Assembly (NCBI RefSeq): GCF_964204645.1
Contig: NC_134035.1
Span: forward strand, 9,796,501-9,860,500
DNA length: 64,000 nt
From: Tubulanus polymorphus
Lineage: Eukaryota > Nemertea > Palaeonemertea > Tubulaniformes > Tubulanidae
Direction of reading: 5' to 3'
Made by a program: the position numbers and the translations under genes. This document shows, piece by piece, positions 45,747-58,200 of this stretch (the stretch's first letter is position 1; each line of letters begins with the position of its first letter). Below the pieces are notes generated by a model. It was not told where the DNA came from. It did no database searches and worked only from the letters and a program-made list of their open reading frames with translations.

Positions 45747-46896
45747 TTAGCAATTTACAGGTAGGAGATAAGACCCAATCCTGAACTGGAATAAGCTGGT
45801 CACTAAGTCGTCATCAAGCCGATTTATATAGTTTTCAAATTTGATATCCTTCTTATATTGTCTAAAATTAATGTATGGGTTATTATTTAGCCTAAAATCT
45901 GTCTCTTGCACATGCTGATCACGGAGTATACGGTGTATTTGTTTTGGAGAAGTCCTAGAGTTTACCATAGATTGTTGTGTCCATATATACGAAAGGCCAC
46001 AGTCATCAAAAGTCTTCTTAATAAATAACAGCCAGGGGCTCTTAAACCTATCATTCAGATATAAATTATAAGATATCTTATAGAGAATTGAACTAAGTTT
46101 ACTTTGTTTGCACTCAATCGTTTTGACCCAAAAATTAATCATTCTACGCTTTACGCTTAGGCCTATATACATAGGATTACGTCCTAACTCCGCTAATACT
46201 TGAAGGTTATGGGAATATTTTGTAACTTTCATGATAATTTTACAAAATAAACAGTGGAGGTTTTCTAATAAGTCAAGGTTTTCATATCCCCAGATTTCGC
46301 AACCGTACAACGCGATAGGAGCGACACACATGTCAAATAGTTTAAACATTACATCTACTGGAAGTTTCAAACGTCTGCCCTTTCGAATAATAGAATACAT
46401 AGCTTTCATAGCTTTATCATAGAGAATTTTTTTTGCTTTAGCGAAACTACCGTTCCAATTGAATTTCACTCCGAGATACACATAATCCTCAACTAACTCT
46501 AACTCCTGATTACCGAACATGAATTTCGAAATATGCTTAATCCTACTTTTACTTCGAGCGAAGACTAATATTTTAGTTTTATCAACATTCACCGTGAGGC
46601 CGTTGTCGGCGCAATATTCAAATAATGTATCTAAATGTGACTGGAGAGATTCCTCATCTTCGGCAAGAATGACTGTGTCATCCGCATAAAGGATAATGAA
46701 TAAGTTAAGTAAAGTCCCTAGTTCTGGGTCACAATTCACATTAAGCTTTTCAATATACGACAAAGTTGGTTTACCGCGCGTAGCAAAAAAGTCTTCAATA
46801 TCGTTTAAGAATAAGGAAAATAGGATAGGGGATAAATTTTCACCTTGTCTTAAACCTCTATCAGCAGCAAAATACTGTGATGTGTTTCCGTTAAAA
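45747..46896 (-). pseudogene. LINE reverse transcriptase fragment
   Basis: Continuous frame of about 383 codons from the 5' truncation point to TAA at 45747. It shows GLRQGENLSPILFSLFLNDI (palm motif), the catalytic box YADDTVILAE, then NGLTVNVDKTKILVF and YLGVKFNWNG, the order expected for a non-LTR RT, followed by a thumb/connection region. The frame has no ATG at a sensible start and is cut at both ends, so it cannot be functional. Host gene origin is ruled out by the RT motifs. Confidence 0.9.
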
Positions 46897-47110
46897 ATGC
46901 CCTTATAACCAACAAACTTTCAAAACTTCCATAATTTCATTCATCTGGATGATTCATTATTTAAAGTATTGATCCTCTGAAAAATAGATATGGTTCATCA
47001 GTTTTAATTATTACTCTACTGCCAGGGTCGGTTCCTCCACTTCCATTATAGCGTTCACCTGAACCGGGTGGCAGCACCGTACGGTATCCTAGCGGAATTT
47101 CTGTGAACTA
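46897..47110. repeat. Fifth, diverged unit of the 254-bp array
   Basis: Begins ATGCCCTTATAACCAACAAAC at the LINE's right junction and ends CTGTGAACTAATATGTATAAC. Confidence 0.85.
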
Positions 47111-47189
47111 ATATGTATAACTAATGTATAACATTTGCTTGACTTTAGTTCACAGAAATTCCACTAGGGTACCGTACGGTGCTGCCACC
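47067..47189. repeat. Long palindrome, 44-nt arms
   Basis: Arms 47067-47110 and 47146-47189 (GGTGGCAGCACCGTACGG against its complement) pair with about two mismatches around a 35-nt loop. The left arm is the end of a 254-bp unit, the right arm an inverted copy. Confidence 0.85.
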
Positions 47190-47515
47190 AAATTTGCCCT
47201 GCACTCTTCCACGGGATTCGAACCTAAACACTGTCTCTTTGCATTGGGTTCGAAACCTGCCAAGTAACAGCATGTGTGGTTACACTCAGTGACAATATAC
47301 AAACAAATATGAATAGTCCAATCATCCTCTCATTATTTTGATGGTCATCCTCTGCACTACCGTGCAGTTATCCTCTCATTATTTTGATGGTCATCCTCTC
47401 CACTACCGTGCAGTTATCCTCTCAAATATTGTGAGGTGATCATCCTCTCTCCAATAAGCAAATCAAAGATAAAACTGATAGCAAAACGTTACTTTTTGTT
47501 TAGTTTAGAAATTCT
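47190..47515. other. Spacer with B-box-like text and a short tandem repeat
   Basis: GGGATTCGAACC at 47213 (minus) and GGGTTCGAAACC at about 47247 (plus) resemble pol III B boxes, but no A box at the right distance was found. A 50-bp unit (TCATCCTCTC...ACTACCGTGCAGT) is repeated at 47328-47440. Confidence 0.45.
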
Positions 47516-47642
47516 TTTATTCAAAATAAAATAGAAATGTTGATAAAACCCATCATAAAATAATCTCAGATTTTAAAATGTCATTATCTGGTGGAAGCGG
47601 ATCATCATAACAAATGCCATAAGTAAAACGTACCACAGAGAC
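47516..47642 (-). other. Candidate 3'-terminal exon (minus strand)
   Basis: A good 3' splice site (TTTCATATTTTCAG) precedes 47642. Two frames are open: phase 0 gives 29 codons to TGA at 47553, and another gives a hydrophobic 22-residue end beginning SLWYVLLMAFV with stop TAA. A minus-strand AATAAA at 47521-47516 follows, as expected for a last exon. It may be the spliced 3' UTR of CPSF6 (see the donor at 55258-55266) or the end of an unseen gene. Confidence 0.35.
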
Positions 47643-50600
47643 CTGAAAATATGAAACATATCAGCTAGATCAAAACTCTCCCTCTCCCAGTTACAGTTAC
47701 GACTTCAGTCACAGGATTTTAACAATTTAAGATGAGCTTTTTGAATAACTGACCTTAAAAACACATTCGAATTCGATCAATTAATGCAATCTTATCCGGA
47801 CATCAAATTGTAGACATCACCATCTGTGTGCTTGTGTGTGTGACTATATCTAAAAATGACAGGCTTATAAAGGTTAGAATTTACACAATAGCGATTTAAT
47901 AGACAAAGATGAGACAAGAGTTTATACACATGTATACAGGGATCATTCATTTATTACGTATGCATGAAATTTGAGAAAGACCCCGTTAAAAAAACTATTA
48001 CAGCAAACTCTCCGCCCATAGCGGTCAACTCCGGGACAAGCTAAATGTTACCGGTACAGATTTTCAGATTTTTTTACAGTAGGGACAGAAAATTTCATGA
48101 TTATTGCGCTTATTTGAATAGTTAACCAATAGACTGGTACGCTATAAGCCGAGTCTACTGTACATAATCAAAAATAACTTGTGACAATCATATTTTGCTT
48201 ATACATGTACAGGGCAAGTATTTTACACTATCATTCAGTATCAATAATAGCATTTCTTCGCGACGTTATCTATCGGTTTATTTTTAATCATCGAATAAAA
48301 ATACGACATCTCTGATCCGCTATAACGGGACGATTTCGAACTAATCTAAAATATATCTTACGAGTAAGTAGATACAACTCATGGTAAACTGAACTCTATC
48401 GCATTTTATAACTTCAGTATTCATCAATACACCCTTGAAGATTTGTTAGATAGGAAAAATAAATACGAGACAAAATATACTATACATGTAGTTAAGTAGA
48501 TGAGAGCCTAGTCTAAAATTCATTTTTAATATGATTTTTCATCGAATTTAATGGTAATAGCTCAAACAAGTCTCGCCGATAAGGCAACATGATGCCTTCC
48601 AAAAGATACTCGGTCACACCATATACAGTGTATGTACGTACTACAAATGTACTTTCATGCAAGTCGGGTTAAAACTTATGCTCGTGAATATACTGTTAAT
48701 ATAGACTAGTTACCGATTAAAGAGATATTTGTTTAAATATGACATGAAATTTCTTGCAGTATTTACTTCACATTTTAACGTTCGAAACTCACAGTACACA
48801 AAGAATAAGACATAGGTTCATAGGATGCAAATATTTTCGACGCACACGGTAAAAGTTCTAAACTTTGTGAAACATATTCATTCACCAAGGCATAAAAACT
48901 GTACGGCTATGCACGATATCCTTTACACATTTCTGGAGAATCCAATTCAACTGTTCTGGGTTAAATTGAAAGTTTGGTCAAAATTTAAAAAATATCCATT
49001 TCTATAAAAGGGTGTTAGGAGGGTTCATAGACTTGCTGTTCATCTCAACTCCCCAAGTATTTTCAAATAACACCCATTCAAATCATCAATGACCGTTCTC
49101 CGCGCAAAATGCTATGAACCATCCTCTAAAAAGTCAAATATAAACCCCACTATGTTGAAACTGGTTTCAAAAGTTATCGCAAACCAGTCCAATGACTATA
49201 CTAAATACTGCTCAACACTCTTGATAACATTTGACTTACCTTAATTATCAGTTAGTTAACATCTTATCAATCAACGTGTCTGTGTAATAGCGTAGTCTTT
49301 ACAACATCTTATTATGATAATCCTTTTTTACATGAGTTCAAAATACGAAAAAAATTGTTCCTCTTTTTACCTTACCCGATTATAGTAATTACATTCTTCA
49401 TTTAATGATCCTTACACAAAAACAAGTAATTTTCATTCAGGTCGGTAGAACAAACCAATCTGTTTCAAGTTGAAGCGGTAGAAAACTCAAAATTGTCCAC
49501 GAATTGAAACTTTTCCGCGATAGATAGAAAAATGTCTTAATTGCGGTGAAACACTCTGTCCATGTTGTTGCTATAATACAAAATCCCAAAATAAGAATGA
49601 AAATTATATTCATTGAGTAGATGATTTTAAGAATATAGTTGCAATTTGAATGAAAATTATCTCAAGTAAGCATTCGCATTCTTTCTTATTAATGGGATTT
49701 CATATCAGAGAAGTGTCTAAGATCTTGGGTGACTATAATAGGTAACTTAAATTTCTATCTAGTGTAGTCATAAATAAACATATAGCAATTGATATTCGAA
49801 GTCCTAATAATCAATAATGCATAAAAAATGGCAGTAGGAAAGAAGTATTCTTCCATTTGAAGAAAGCCCATCCGACCCGGATAACTAAATGTTTGTTTAA
49901 AATGCCCTAAATAAATTCTGTAAAAATAAAATTTGTGTTATGTTACAAAACTTTACATATGGATTTATATAAGTGGGTAAACTACATTGATTTCATGATC
50001 ATTTTTGGATGAATCTGGTTTTTTCACCAAGATAAATGATTCTTAAGTTTAAACATAAGAGAGAATGCACTTAATATTTTTTTAAGATGAAGCATGCATA
50101 TCAGTATCCGCCGAGTGTTAGTGCAGGTTCTTTTGAAAATGCATCTTAACAAATATCGACATGTATTGACAAGAAAATTCCCCAAAGTTGAAACAATTTC
50201 TGAAGGAAGTTTCATAGAATGACAAACCTACGCCTTTATAAACAACGTGCTATCGACTCCGGTCAAGACATATAAATTTGAACGTTGAAAATATTTCAAT
50301 GAATACCCTAGACGATCCAGACTTCAGCGGAGTCTACCATACGCATATGTCAAGTACAGAGATGGTATAATTTGTTCTAAAAATTAAAACTGTTCCTAAA
50401 TAAAAACGCTTTTCTATGATGCAACTGTACTTCACATATATTTGCAATAAACTGTCAGCCAGTTTAACTATAAGAACGAACATGGGAAAAATGTCAAAAT
50501 CAAGAGAAAACTACAAAATGAACACTTCCAATTCATGGCATTTGCGACAAAATTAAAATATTTTAATAGTCACGTTCGACGTACTAAGTTACAGTTAAGA

Positions 50601-50682
50601 AATATCGACACAAACATATATACGGTATAAACGAGCAGAAATGATCGGAATAAAACTTGATCTCGATGTCTTCTTCTTGACT

Positions 50683-50890
50683 TTAAGTCGGCTCGTTCAG
50701 CGCGTTAAACTCTGCCAGCTGATCCGAAGACGATGATTCTCCGTAGATCCTGCTTTTGTCCGAGAATCCTCAACTTGTCCAAGTTGCAGTCCACGTTCCG
50801 TTGATAGATGATCATAAATCCGTTGATTCGAGGAACAACGATTTTACGCGGGGTAACAACAGAGACATTCTTAATATAACGACGACAAAT
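50683..50890 (-). other. GC-richer island with short coding-like frames
   Basis: Two minus-strand frames overlap. One reads to TAA at 50683 and ends with a Ser/Glu/Asn-rich stretch (SSSSDQLAEFNALNEPT) using CpG-containing codons like confirmed exons. The other is open for about 59 codons to TAA at 50705. Neither has an ATG start with good context. A weak AG lies near 50771. It may be a terminal exon of an unknown gene or chance. Confidence 0.25.
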
Positions 50891-52507
50891 GCTTATCAGT
50901 CGTTAATGTTAAAGTTTTAAAATGTATTTACAAATTGTCTAATGGTTGGTCGTACGTGATTAGATTAAGTTGTATATTTGTTTTCTCATCTAGTTGTTGA
51001 TCCATACTCACAATATTAACGATTTTACACATTAAACGATGATGTATATTTACAAAGTACAAACACTTTATCAATCAATTTGTATTCAACCTAAAAATGG
51101 ACAAAAGAAAAAGACAAAGTCGTTAAACGCAATTACGAAATTCAACAGGTTCGAACAGGTATTGGTGGAAAGAGATACTCTAAACCTACTGAGCGGACAC
51201 AGTTCTACTCGCGCTAAGTTGATCGAATGCTGAACTGGAATTGTTCGAAACATTATCGCATCAAACTTGACATTTTTCAAGGACAAAAATACAGATTTTC
51301 TTCATAATTGTAGGTTCGATTGAATACAAGTAGACTGCACCTTAATCGGTAGCGTTGGGACTGTAAATATCCCAAAAGAATCGAGGAATTTTCGAAATAA
51401 ATCGACGAATACCAACTTGAGCTGTTTACCCAGTAAACCAGCACCGACAAATGAGGTGTCTACTGTACGTAACCAACTTAGCAACGAGTTGACAGGAGTC
51501 TACTTAGCTCAAAAAAACGGATTTGTTTCTTAGAAATGATAGATCAGAATGCCCTACTTCTAAATATCGCGCACAACAAGTACAAATACCATCACAGATC
51601 ATCACAGGGTTTCCACTCATTCAACTGATATATTTCAATGAGTGCGCAGTTGATGACGAACGCTGAAATAAATGTTTCATTAGTGCATCGTGATTCGAAC
51701 AGTGACGATGAAAATATGAAATTCAGTAATACCGTCGAGTAATTGAACAATATTTGAATTTCAAATTGAAATTGACTGAAGGCACAAATGGATAACTATA
51801 TTTCGGGATGGATTGTCATTCGAATAAAATGCATTACGGTACTACTGAATTCCAAAATAGCTATCTGTAACAACTTGTACGCAACAATTTAAAGAGCAGC
51901 TCAAAAACTGGACCCATTTTGTCCGAATAGATCAGAAATGAACAGGATGAATAACTGTTTAAATAGCCTAAACATACAGGGTTACAGATCACTATACAGC
52001 AGAGTACAACATACAATGATGAATATCATCAAATAGATACACAAAAAATACCACAAAATACACATTTACACTTTCGGACCTTTCAATAATATGCCCATAC
52101 AAGAGTATACAATTGAGCTCATAGTATCCCAATCAATCAAATAATCAAGAAATCTTTAGTCAAATTAAGTTATTAAGTTATTTTTCTATTCCTAATCTTC
52201 TTAAACAAGATGTCAGTTGTTATATTTAGAAATGCTCGAACGAGACTATCTTCTCGGGAGCATTCCGCTAAACATCAATGATAACCTTTCAAATGGACTT
52301 TAAGAAAAAGAACAATCATTTATTATTTTTCTGTTCTAATTGAAATGCGATTGTTTGAACAAATTTTAAAGAATAATTGAAAATTATTTCCTACAAATAT
52401 CACTTGATTTCCGCAAAGCATGAATAATGTACATTTGGCTATTCAATTCAGCAATAGCCACATGAATCAAAAGACATGATTTTTCATGACATCAATTTCA
52501 AAACCCA

Positions 52508-52627
52508 GGGTCCAGTTGCACAATCAGGACTAAAGACCCAATATGGCCATTGAAAGCCCTAACAACTTTTACAATTCATTTTAGACGCTTGTTTACGAAG
52601 TCTCCACAGTGCAACCAGATCCCAAGC
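52508..52627. repeat. Fold-back element (CCAGTTGCACAATC type)
   Basis: GGGTCCAGTTGCACAATCAG at the left and inverse ACAGTGCAACCAGATCCC at the right. Related to MITE family D. Confidence 0.6.
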
Positions 52628-54857
52628 ATCAGGATTGGAAGAAAAAATAGTGAGTCTAGCAACATTACCAATGGTAAAAAAGTATGTAAATAGGTGTTTG
52701 TCAAAATCTATAATTCTTGATAATGAATTGGTTTATTCTAACACGGTCTATAGCACCTTAAAATCAAATATTCTTCAAATCAAAATCCTAATATTTGTCA
52801 CCTTTGTGAACTAATTCGTTTTTCAACAGATTGATAGATTGATAAATGATCAATTCTACTACTGGAAACATAATTATTTCATTCTCAGAACTTGCGCGAC
52901 TTCCACAAAGAAAAAAATTCTCATACTCGAAGTTAAAGCAACACGTGTCGAAAAAAATGTTTTGAAACTTTTTCAGAAAATAGGCATTTAAAACCCGAGA
53001 GCTGGTCTTATAGATCGAACAGTGATAATACAGCAAACCTCACCCATCTTAGACTGGTACTGGGACCGGTAAAATCTGTCTGAGGTCAATGTTAAGGATA
53101 GGAAAATCCATTAGAAAGTCGGGAAAATGATTCTGTTTTTGTAGTTTGACATGTGTTTCGGTAGAAACTGGTAAATTAATGGGATTCGAACCTTCCCGGT
53201 CTGTTTTTAATTTATGCAGAACTACGGGTTAAAGGTTGCAGTCAATATCCGGTTTTTCCACGAGACCGCGCCGGTCGAATATAGTTTCTAAAACAACGAA
53301 TTTGAAATAAGAGAATGTTGACGTAACACGTATTATAAGTTGTTCTGTATGTCGTTTCACACTTCGAATAGTTGAAATAAACTAACTATACCAAATCGAC
53401 TGCTTCGTCAATTTATTCGGCCGGTTGGCTATCCAACATGTTTGAGTTAGGTGAGGTTTACTGTTTTACCTGTTCCCGCAGCGATTTAAGTCTCGCCTGT
53501 TTCAATAATTCCAACTGGGTTGAGAAAATCTATATCTATATAAAGATAAATCTATATGAAAGAATATAGCTATAAATAACTCAACCTATGAAAACCATAG
53601 CGTGTCTACAAGGGCTGATTAATCATTCAGCGTTCATGGAGAAATGAAAGAAATTAAACTAAACCATTGGTCATCAATGATAGGATAACAAGAAGACTTT
53701 TCTGTCCCCCCAGTCCTGGAGACAATTGCCAATTTCTATTCTAAATGAATAACGGTTTTCCTTTGATTCATAGAACAGGGCTGCCAACCTCTGCAAAGTT
53801 ATGAACCTCGGTAGCATCTATCGTATATCTGTACGCATCAAACAAACCACACCAGTATTTTTCGAGACGAAAAAGTAAGAAAATACCGAAAATCAGGAAT
53901 AGCTAGCTGACGGCTCAAGACAGAAAATCAGAATTCACTACATCTGAAAGTGCAGGGTATGGGCAGCAGATCGATACACTGAGCACGCATCATATTCAAC
54001 CCTTGTAGACACAATATTCGTACATATACGTAGGGTTAAATAATATGTGAATGATATACATTAAATATATGACAATTAAATCTGAAATGAAACATTTGAA
54101 ACAACAGTTCTTCGTGGCTCTTCGCTATTAAGATAAATGCTGAAAGAAATTCGTCAAAAGTTATTATTAATTCCAACATACAAAGACATTTATACAGCAC
54201 AAATCATCGTATGTAATAAAAGACAGTTTCGATATTAAAGAACTTAAAATAATTAACATAAAGATTGTCATGAAAATACTTAAAGAATTTATCGGCAAAC
54301 ATAAATGGAAAAGTATCAGGTACATTAAGAATTGGTAATCGATCATTTAGTTAAATTCTTACCAAACACTAACAAAACAGTTGTTTTCAATGACCTTCAT
54401 TACGCTTTTCAAAAAGTTTCCAATTAATCACATAAAACAAAGGCATTAAGTAGATTCAGAAATTTTTTTCAAGGTTTAAAATATCATATGCTTGAGGTAA
54501 CGCAAACACTCAGAACAATCAGAATGGAAACTCCCCCGCCCGGGTTACGGCATCGCTGTAACTGATCACCTGTATTATTTCACACATAAATATACTACAC
54601 ATGCTTGCATCAGATGGATCAATATCGAAATGTCAATTCACAACGACCGAAAAACAGAGTTTATCAATAAATCATCACAAAGAAGTTAACGCTTTTCAAC
54701 AGCTATACCTAGAGTCTATTATATAAAGTGTATAGACATCTGAACATGTAAATTTCTTATTCTAATCGAAGATCACTTTAAACAATATAAAATAAATATT
54801 TCGTCTGACTATTCTATCAATTCACTCGTTATCAAACAACATGATACCATTCATTCA

Positions 54858-55110
54858 CAGGGTGGCCACTTTCCACCCATTTACAAATCACCTGAGTTTT
54901 TCACTATGATTATACAAAATTCCCTGAGTGAATCAGAGAAATTGCTAGGTTCAAAATATTACAATTCATTCATTTTTCATTGAATCACGTACTGATAAAG
55001 AAACATGCGGTCAATAGCATTATCTGAATTCCCCTAGTTTTCCAGGTTTTTGAAAAAATTCGTCAAATTCCCCGAGTTTTACAGGTTTTCCAGGTCAGTG
55101 GCCACCCTCG
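54858..55110. repeat. Family B element, minus orientation
   Basis: ACAGGGTGGCCACTTTCCACC at the left, CCAGGTCAGTGGCCACCCT at the right. Just downstream of CPSF6. Confidence 0.8.
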
Positions 55111-55257
55111 ATTCATCAGTTCGAAGACGACTTCTACCGAAATCTGAGCAAACACTTTATCAAACTATTTAATTAATACTTTTCATAATCATTGTTTTAC
55201 ACTTGCAATTTTTTTCCTGAGACGGGAAACATTTGCTTCTGTTTTGGCACATTTTTG

Positions 55258-55266
55258 ACTTACCGG
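55258..55266 (-). promoter_or_regulatory. Strong 5' splice site just after the CPSF6 stop
   Basis: Minus-strand TACCG-GTAAGTCA: a GTAAGT donor about 35 nt downstream of the CPSF6 stop codon, less than the ~50 nt usually needed to trigger nonsense-mediated decay. Confidence 0.5.
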
Positions 55267-55291
55267 TAACGCAACGATGACGCAATGTTTG

Positions 55292-55297
55292 TTTATT
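55292..55297 (-). terminator. CPSF6 proximal poly(A) signal AATAAA
   Basis: AATAAA overlaps the 3' UTR two bases after the stop (TAA-C-AATAAA). Cleavage would fall around 55265-55280, on top of the GTAAGT donor. Confidence 0.5.
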
Positions 55298-55298
55298 G

Positions 55299-58200
55299 TT
55301 AATGTCGGCTGCTGCGACTACTCGATGTATACTCGACTTCGCGTTCGCGCTCGCTGCGTTCGCGCTCGCTGTCTCTGTGACTGCGCGACCGCGATCGCTC
55401 CGGGTCGTGGTAGCGTTCGCGGTCTCTCTCGCGATCGCGACTTCGCTCGCGGTATTCCTCGCGTTCGCGGCTACGCGACGAACGACGCGATCGACTGCTG
55501 CGCGACTTCTCTCTCTCGCGGTCACGGTCGCGATCTCTTTCCCGATCGCGCGAACGAGAACGTCTTTCACGACTTGAACCGGCGCTGAAAAAGATATAAA
55601 CCACAAATCCAGTTTCAATCACAACTCATAGTCCTACATAGTTCTACTCATAGTGTGCAAAATTCAAGGTAAGTTTGACCAATGTTGAAATAATTCCATT
55701 TTCAATGTATGAAACCCTGAACCCAGTTCCACAGTTCCGAGTTAAGATTTGACTCGGAGTTAACTCATTGAAAATGAACTAATCATAACTCTAACTCACA
55801 ACTGTGGAACCGGGTCATAGAGTCTAATTTCAACCCAGTCTGGGCCTTGGGAGTTCAAATTGGATCCCTTTCAATTGGTTCACTCTTCTTTTCAGTCAAA
55901 TCTAGCTCACTCTCCTAACCCGTTAACGACAGATGCAGAGCGACGAATACTAATATCTCTTACCTGGATCCGTACGACTTGGCTTCGATACCGTGCAGCG
56001 TGTCCTGCAGGGAAGTGATCAGTATCTTACAGCGATCGTCGCTGGCAATCTTCGATTGTTTGATTAACGATATCGCCGTCACTAACGTCTCGATGGCGCT
56101 CGCGAAATCACCTATTATATAAAACAATTACGATATTTCGATTAACCCCGCATGAAGTGCCATCGTTTTTCAAAATTGTTTCCATGAAATATTGGGACAC
56201 GATCCTCAGTAATACATTCAAACTCAGTCCGCCTTTAAATGAAAATATAAAATCCCACACTAAGAAGGATCATCGGTCAGAAATGTTACCTAAAACTCCT
56301 TTTCAATTCGACATTTCAACTTTCCTTATTAATATTTCAGTTTAGGATGAAGTTAAATTAAAACGTTGAATAAACTACCAGCCCAGTGAAACATTTTTCA
56401 CTCTTTTTACCTATTTCTAGTTTCGAATCTTACAGGGTAACCACAAAACATCCACCTCTGAATTCCCTGGTTTTTCCCAGTGAAACTTTTTCGAAGTTCT
56501 GATGAATTGTTTTGAATTCCCTGCGAGAAATCAGTTGCCCGTTTTCCAGGTGGTCACCATATAACATTTTCACATTTCTGCTCGACGTAAATCAAGTCGG
56601 TATTTCGCTGGCCAAAACGAAGTAACAAACTTTCCGGGGAAGGGGGATTGCTCTATCCTACCTGCGCTAGCGTCCTGTACAGCCTTCGATATAGCACTGC
56701 TGGACACGGTCTTATTACGTTGTAACATATCTTCATATTCCGACTCGGATATTGACGGCGGAGGAGCGTCGTGTCGGCTGGAAATAATAACACGCAAATC
56801 ATTGTTATCGATTCGCAAAATCGTAGGAATGAAGATAGATATCGAATGTTGAAAATATGCAATTTTCAACAATTGGTAAAAACGCTGTGTCCGTGTTGTG
56901 ACGATACATAGAGAATCACATCCTGAAGACGATTATTAGGCTACTGTCAAAACATTGTACAAATAAATTATTGGCTTTATCTCATCTTCCTCATTAACTT
57001 GATGTTGGATTCTCTATCAGTCTATTTTCAATGTTCAATATCTAATCTTTTTGGATTACGCACAAAGATGAACTGATTCTTATCACTATGAGGGATTTGA
57101 AGTAACCATAACCAAGCTATACATGTTGATACTACTAAGCAAAAACTTGAATGCCTAACTCTCAGCACTAACGGAGGTTTAACTGTGTTTTCGACGTTCA
57201 ATGTCTAACTTTTTGGATTATGCACACACAGAGATGAACTCATTTCAATCACAACGAGGAGGATTTAAATAACCACGTCGATAATCAACAAAACCTTAAA
57301 ACCTAATGCATTGAATGTCTAATATATGTCTAATAATAGGTCCTTTTATATTCTAAAGAGATATTTAATAATAATCGAGCGCCAAAACTCAACATAACTC
57401 AAGAGATTAACTTAAAGAGATTTCATAATAAGCTGCATCAAGTCTACACAATGATTCTTTTTAGTTTGATATACATTTCAATGCGAGGAGAGGAAGGATA
57501 TTTCATCGTACCGCTAATGAGAGACGAGAGATTCATTGAAAATTACCTTTCAGAATGTTCATACCTATCTGGAGGTCGAGCGTATGGATCGTACGATACC
57601 TGCTGCGGAGGTGCACGATATGGATCTTGTGGCTGAAAGCGAAAACAACAAGAAATCTTATATTTCATACGAACTTTAAGAACCGACTTCTTTCCGTACT
57701 TGGAAATTCTGGAATATTGTTGACTACGTAATCGAATTAATGTCAATCTTTATCAAAACACTGATCCCAGACCACTGGGCCACTTTTATTTGACTTGCTT
57801 TTTCCCCATTTTATTTGACTTGCTTTCCACCCCCGACTATTCCCTGACATGCACCTTTCTTTCCCTGACTCGATCTGCTAAGAATCCAATCAATTAAATA
57901 AGTCAAATACATAAAATGCAGACGGAAACTGATTGAACTTGATTTTACACGCGATTTAGCAATCTTAACATATTTCCGCGTCTTATCCCTGATTTTCAGT
58001 TACAAAATTCCTACTTTTTAGAAGAAAAGAGAATTTTTTGAGTGACTCTTCTGTCACCCTGATGACTGTGCACCGTTTTTAAACTTACCGGTTGCGAGTT
58101 CGGTTGCGGTTGAGGGAAAAATGCAGGATTGACGTGAGGAGCAGGCGCTGATTGAGGAGGCATCGGTCCAGGCTGAGGTTGCGGGTGATGCTGAGGTGGA

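Larger units (their letters stand above)
44098..46896 (-). mobile_element. 5'-truncated non-LTR retrotransposon (LINE)
   Basis: Lies on the minus strand within the 254-bp array. The 3' end at 44098-44121 is a short hexamer repeat (TATTCG on the minus strand), a tail type known for several LINE clades. ORF2 sequence is present as RT (45747-46896) and a C-terminal part (44251-44484), separated by a foreign insert (44485-45746). The 5' part, including any endonuclease, is missing. The flanking units lack about 93 bp between them, so insertion came with a deletion rather than a plain target duplication. Clade not assigned. Confidence 0.85.
47643..55257. other. AT-rich 7.6 kb without a recognised gene
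   Basis: Fewer repeats than elsewhere. Diverged family A traces lie at 48040-48180, 51335-51480 and 53045-53220, and fold-back elements at 52508-52627 and 54858-55110. No frame over 82 codons. It is either intergenic, a long alternative CPSF6 3' UTR, or an intron leading to the exon at 47516-47642. Confidence 0.45.

Noticed and set aside
45747-46763. RT-like frame as a domesticated host gene
   Set aside because: Truncated at both ends, within a LINE with 3' tail, and lacking a usable start codon.
55169-55622. Ala/Val-rich frames over the last CPSF6 exon
   Set aside because: Alternative frames of RS/RE-coding sequence.
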